Origin: Segniliparus rugosus ATCC BAA-974
GTDB lineage: Bacteria; Actinomycetota; Actinomycetes; Mycobacteriales; Mycobacteriaceae
Assembly (NCBI RefSeq): GCF_000185725.2
Contig: NZ_KI391953.1
Location: 1,542,750-1,606,749 of the forward strand
DNA: 64,000 bases
Direction: 5' to 3'
This document shows positions 60,825 to 64,000 of the stretch, piece after piece. The notes beneath the pieces are model-generated. The model made no database searches and was not told the DNA's origin. It worked only from the letters and a program-made list of their open reading frames with translations. The translations under genes and the position numbers were made by a program. Each line of letters starts with the position of its first letter. Position 1 is the first letter of the stretch.

Positions 60825-61817
60825 TCAGGCGGCGGGGGCGTAGTCGGGGGCTGCTTCGAGGTCTCCGGTCTCGCCCGCCGCCGCAGCTGGCCTGCCGAGG
60901 CTGATCACGTACCCGAGGAACACCGCCTCGGCGACGAAGCCGATGCCGACTTTCGCCCAGACCGGCAACGGAGAGGGCGTGACGAACGCTTCGATCCCCC
61001 CGGAGACCAGGAGGACGAGGGCTGTGCCCATCGCGATGGCGATCATGGACCGGCCTTCCTCGGCGAGCGCCTGCACCCGTTGTCGTTGCCCCGGCGCGAC
61101 GACTTGCCAGCCGAGCCGCATGCCGCCGGCCGCCGCGAGGAAGATGGCGGTCAGCTCCAAGAGCCCGTGGGGGAGGATCAAGCCGAAGAAGAGGCCGCCT
61201 TTGCCGGCGTGGACCATCAGGCCGCCGCTGACCCCGACGTTGACCGCGTTCATGAAGAGCACGTAGGGGATCGGAAGGCCGAGCAGCGCGGCCATGCCGA
61301 GGCATTGCGCGGCCACCCAGCTGTTGTTCAGCCACACCTTGGCGGCGAACGCGCTCGCCTGGTGCTCGCTGTAGTAGTCCTCGAAGTCGTGCTCCACGAG
61401 CTGGCGGATGTGCTCGGGCGGGGCGACCGCCGCCCGGGCCAGCGCGCTGTGGTCCACCCACCAGCCCATCGCGAAGGCGACCACGGCGGTGAACACGGCG
61501 GCTCCCAGCCACCACCACCGGGCGCGGTACGCGGCGACGGGGAAGGTGACCGTCCAGAACCGGCCGAACTCGCGCCACGCGGGCGCGTGCGCGCCGGTGA
61601 CGGCGGCGCGGGCGCGGGCGGTCAGCACGGAGAGCTTGCTGATCAGGGCGGGGTCTTCTGCGGCGGAGCGGAGCATCGACAGGTGGGTGGCGGTGCGTTG
61701 GTAGAGGTGGACGAGCTCGTCCACCTCCTCCCCTTCGAGCTGCCGTCGACGGCTCAGCAAAGTTTCGAGCCTGCGCCAGCTCCCCCCGTGCACGCTGGCG
61801 AACGCATTAGAGTCCAC
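60825..61817 (-). CDS. SpoIIM-like (stage II sporulation protein M family) membrane protein
   Basis: A 330-residue membrane protein. The family mark LILPHGLLELTAIFLAAAGGMRLG (about 219-242) follows several helices; the N-terminus has LVHLYQRTATHLSMLRS (about 36-52). Corresponds to Rv3694c and is divergent from the RDD gene. In bacilli SpoIIM helps envelope remodelling; in non-sporulating Actinobacteria the role is unknown. GTG 61817 sits 6 bases after a TATGCT element. Confidence 0.82.
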   Translation of the reverse strand: MDSNAFASVHGGSWRRLETLLSRRRQLEGEEVDELVHLYQRTATHLSMLRSAAEDPALISKLSVLTARARAAVTGAHAPAWREFGRFWTVTFPVAAYRARWWWLGAAVFTAVVAFAMGWWVDHSALARAAVAPPEHIRQLVEHDFEDYYSEHQASAFAAKVWLNNSWVAAQCLGMAALLGLPIPYVLFMNAVNVGVSGGLMVHAGKGGLFFGLILPHGLLELTAIFLAAAGGMRLGWQVVAPGQRQRVQALAEEGRSMIAIAMGTALVLLVSGGIEAFVTPSPLPVWAKVGIGFVAEAVFLGYVISLGRPAAAAGETGDLEAAPDYAPAA

Positions 61818-61823
61818 ACGCTG

Positions 61824-61829
61824 AGCATA
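61824..61829 (-). promoter_or_regulatory. -10 element of a leaderless transcript (SpoIIM-like gene)
   Basis: Minus-strand TATGCT sits 6 bases before GTG 61817. Confidence 0.6.
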
Positions 61830-61844
61830 GCCCGCCCGCTCGGG

Positions 61845-61850
61845 TAGAGT
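61845..61850 (+). promoter_or_regulatory. -10 element of the RDD gene
   Basis: TAGAGT sits 8 bases before ATG 61859; probably a nearly leaderless message. Confidence 0.4.
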
Positions 61851-61858
61851 GCGACCTT

Positions 61859-62680
61859 ATGCCGGAACTGGTGACTGGGGACGCCGTTGTGCTTGACGTG
61901 CAGCTCGCGCAGTTGCCGATGCGCGCGGTCGCCAAACTCATCGACGCGGTCGTGCAGATCGTTTTTGTCGTGCTGCTGTTGTTCGTGCTCTGCCTCGCCG
62001 CGTTCGCCGTCATCGCGTCCAAAAGCCTGGACACCGCGTGGGTCTTCGCGATGAACCTTTTCTTGGTCTTCATGATCGTCGTGGGCTACCCGGTGCTCTA
62101 CGAGACGTTGAGCCGGGGCCGGACCCTTGGCAAGATGGCGATGGGGCTGCGGGTGGTGGCCGAGGACGGCGGCCCGATCCGTTTCCGCCAAGCGCTGATC
62201 CGAGGGCTCATGGCCGTGTTCGAGATCTACACGCTCGGCGCTGCCCCCGCCGTGATCAGCTCCTTGGTCTCGGCGAAGGGCAAACGGATCGGCGACGTCT
62301 TCGCGGGGACGGTCGTGATCAACGAGCGGGCGGAGGGCGTCCGGCCGCCGCTGCCCATGCCGTGGGGGCTCGCGCCCTGGGCGAGCACGCTCTCCCTTGC
62401 GCGGCTCACCCCTGAGCTGGCGTTGCTCGCGGGGCAGTACGTGCGGCGGGTCCGCGAGCTGCGCCCAGAGGTCGCCCAGGCGCTCGAACACCGGATCGCG
62501 GACGAGATCGCGGCCTCGATCTCGCCGCCGCCCCCGGCGGACATGCCGAGAGGAACGTTGATCATCGCGGTGCTCGCCGAGCGCCACCGGCGCGAATGGC
62601 AACGGTACGCCGAGGAGGCGGCCCGTCGGGACGCGCTGCGCGAGCGCCGGGCGCACGCCCTGGGCGTGGCGGTCGGGTGA
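61859..62680 (+). CDS. RDD family membrane protein (Rv3695-type)
   Basis: A 273-residue protein with an RDD domain. The first helix holds MRAVAKLIDAVVQIVFVVLL (Arg and Asp of the name), a second helix pair follows (about 62-80, FAMNLFLVFMIVVGYPVLYE), then RGRTLGKMAMGLRVV (about 87-101) and SLVSAKGKRIGDVFAGTVV. The C-terminal 100 residues are cytoplasmic and charged. The RDD family is thought to include ion transporters. Closes the Rv3689-Rv3695-like block. Confidence 0.82.
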   Translation: MPELVTGDAVVLDVQLAQLPMRAVAKLIDAVVQIVFVVLLLFVLCLAAFAVIASKSLDTAWVFAMNLFLVFMIVVGYPVLYETLSRGRTLGKMAMGLRVVAEDGGPIRFRQALIRGLMAVFEIYTLGAAPAVISSLVSAKGKRIGDVFAGTVVINERAEGVRPPLPMPWGLAPWASTLSLARLTPELALLAGQYVRRVRELRPEVAQALEHRIADEIAASISPPPPADMPRGTLIIAVLAERHRREWQRYAEEAARRDALRERRAHALGVAVG

Positions 62681-63012
62681 TTGCCGCGAGGTCCGCGCGC
62701 GTCCGAGTTCCACGGGTCGGCTCCGACCGGCGTGACCGTCTCGAAGAGCGGCAGGATCTTCGTGAACTCCCCCCCGATGGGCGACGGCGTCCCGTTCTCG
62801 GCGGCGGAGCTGCACGGCGGGTGAAGAACCCGTGCCCGAGGCCAGCAGGCCCGACACGCTTCCCGTCGGATACGGCCGCAGGCTGCAGGTCGTCGCGAAC
62901 CAGTCGAACCGCCGGGCCGGGGCCAACGCTGGCAAGGATGCGCGCCAAAAGCCCTCCCTCCTGCTTGGGCGCAGATCCTGCGCGCAGATGAGCGGCAGGG
63001 CAGAATAGAGAG
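62681..63012 (-). other. Intergenic stretch with a possible decayed minus-strand gene
   Basis: On the minus strand two overlapping frames give protein-like text: FDWFATTCSLRPYPTGSVSG in one (about 62910-62840) and GEFTKILPLFETVTPVGADP in another (about 62790-62710). Together they look like one protein broken by a frameshift near 62820. No family was recognised and no start or signal is seen, so this may be chance. No other feature was found except a CAGAAT hexamer 6 bases before the alpha-galactosidase GTG. Confidence 0.3.
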
Positions 63013-64000
63013 GTGAAGTGGCACGGTCGCCGAACTGGCGCGGTGGCAGCGGCAACGCTCGTCCTCGTCGTCGCGGCGGTCCTTGCTTGGAACGTGATAC
63101 GGCTCTCCAGGAGCACGGCGCGCAGCGCCGCCGGGCCGGCGATCCCAGGACTGCCCGCGACTGCGCCGCTCGGGTGGAACTCGTGGAACGCGTACGGCTG
63201 CGACATCGACGAGGCCAAAATCCGCCACGCGGCGGACGCTCTCGTGTCGTCGGGGATGCGCGACGCGGGGTACCGCTACGTCGTCGTCGACGACTGCTGG
63301 TTCTCCCCGGAGCGGGACCCCACGGGGCAGTTGCGCGCCGACCCCGCCAGATTCCCCGGCGGCATGCGCGCGCTCGCGGACTACGCGCATGCCAGGGGGC
63401 TCGGATTCGGGATCTACTCCAGCGCCAGCCCCCAAACCTGCGCCCAGATGGCGGGCTCCTATCCGGGGTCGACAGGCAGCAGGGGACACGAGCGGCAAGA
63501 CGCCAGGACGTTCGCCGATTGGGGCGTGGACTTCCTGAAATACGACTGGTGCGGCTCCTCTGCCGACGCGGCCGAGACGGTCGACGTGTTCGCCGAGATG
63601 CGCGACGCGTTGCGCGCCACCGGCAGGCCGATCCTCTACAGCATCAACCCCAACAGCGGCAGCGGGGTGGCCCCTGGCGATCTGAACCGCTTCGCCGGGG
63701 TGGCGACGATGACCCGGATCAGCAGTGACGTCGTTCCGGTCTGGCACGCCCTCGGCGGAGAAGCGGGCATGATCGGCGTGCGCGACGCCGTGGACCGCGC
63801 CGCTGAGGGGAAGTTCTCCTGCGCGACGAGACCCGGGTACTTCTGCGACTACGACATGCTCGCCATCGGCGCGGCTCCGATGGTCGTGGACGGGGCTGAA
63901 ATCCCTGCGCTCACCTCGGAGGAGGAGCGCACCCAGCTGGCCATGTGGGCCATGTGGGCTGCGCCGCTGATGCTCGGCAACGAGCCGGACGGCGTGTCGG
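63013..64000 (+). CDS. GH27 alpha-galactosidase, 3' truncated by window edge
   Basis: The frame from GTG 63013 stays open to the window end (329 codons). N-terminal signal or anchor (about 9-28, GAVAAATLVLVVAAVLAWNV). GH27 catalytic barrel: LGWNSWNAYGCDIDEAKIR (about 53-71), DDCWFSPERDPTGQL, nucleophile Asp178 in FLKYDWCGSS, acid/base Asp239 in TRISSDVVP. It would remove terminal alpha-galactose from oligosaccharides or glycolipids outside the cell. Cysteines are placed as in the family (YGC, DDC, QTC, YDWC). The C-terminal beta-sandwich lies beyond the window. Confidence 0.88.
   Translation, partial: MKWHGRRTGAVAAATLVLVVAAVLAWNVIRLSRSTARSAAGPAIPGLPATAPLGWNSWNAYGCDIDEAKIRHAADALVSSGMRDAGYRYVVVDDCWFSPERDPTGQLRADPARFPGGMRALADYAHARGLGFGIYSSASPQTCAQMAGSYPGSTGSRGHERQDARTFADWGVDFLKYDWCGSSADAAETVDVFAEMRDALRATGRPILYSINPNSGSGVAPGDLNRFAGVATMTRISSDVVPVWHALGGEAGMIGVRDAVDRAAEGKFSCATRPGYFCDYDMLAIGAAPMVVDGAEIPALTSEEERTQLAMWAMWAAPLMLGNEPDGVS

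Overview
The window is high-GC actinobacterial DNA from a mycolic-acid-type bacterium (Mycobacteriales). Three things support this: an mce operon, the block TPR protein / whiB3 / groEL1 / groES arranged as in Mycobacterium tuberculosis Rv3415c-Rv3418c, and a block matching Rv3689-Rv3695 (membrane protein, DUF4129, DUF4350, MoxR, DUF58, SpoIIM-like, RDD). The gene content would fit a genus such as Segniliparus or a close relative, but the genus is a guess. No rRNA, tRNA, CRISPR array or insertion sequence was seen.

Layout. 1-4.7 kb: 3' part of an mce operon (MceD-, MceE-, MceF-type proteins, an Mce-associated protein, an SRPBCC membrane protein). 4.7-8.4 kb: flavin monooxygenase, coupled alpha/beta hydrolase, DUF445 protein. 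8.5-16.3 kb: PnuC transporter, HTH-like small protein, S53 peptidase, secreted proteins, a frameshifted hydrolase beside a DedA protein, a DUF1444-like protein and a cystathionine-lyase-family enzyme. 16.3-17 kb: two tandem Excalibur-domain secreted proteins, the second ending in a perfect 40-bp palindrome. 17-22.5 kb: helicase, TPR protein, whiB3, groEL1, groES with a CIRCE operator. 22.5-29.6 kb: zinc metallopeptidase, Tat-exported cupin, D,D-carboxypeptidase, a decayed transporter, an amine catabolic set (aminotransferase, Lrp regulator, aldehyde dehydrogenase) and an LpqN-type lipoprotein. 29.6-37.4 kb: an accessory locus in which two divergent secreted Ser/Gly/Thr-rich glycine-zipper proteins share nearly identical 5' halves (a roughly 1-kb inverted repeat) and enclose an AT-richer tract, a FAD monooxygenase and a PapA-like acyltransferase. 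37.5-43.6 kb: carboxylesterase without a clear start, second FAD monooxygenase, mntH, Cys-rich secreted protein, two PknH-sensor-like proteins. 43.6-47.4 kb: ilvBNC with a leader-peptide attenuator and a very strong terminator. 47.4-55.2 kb: repeat (TPR-like) protein, small membrane proteins and a 1375-residue nitrate reductase/CysJ-type flavoprotein fusion. 55.3-62.7 kb: the MoxR/DUF58 block. The window ends inside a GH27 alpha-galactosidase.

A recurrent regulatory feature is a TANNNT hexamer exactly 6-7 bases before the start codon with no Shine-Dalgarno site. This is the signature of leaderless transcription, and it fixes many start codons here. The ilv leader peptide itself appears to be translated this way.

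The best candidate for something undescribed is the 29.6-37.4 kb inverted-repeat locus, which could switch or recombine surface proteins. The other notable items are the palindrome-ended Excalibur gene, the monooxygenase lacking the fingerprint histidine and the leaderless ilv attenuator. All function calls rest on reading the sequence and on family knowledge; no database search was run.
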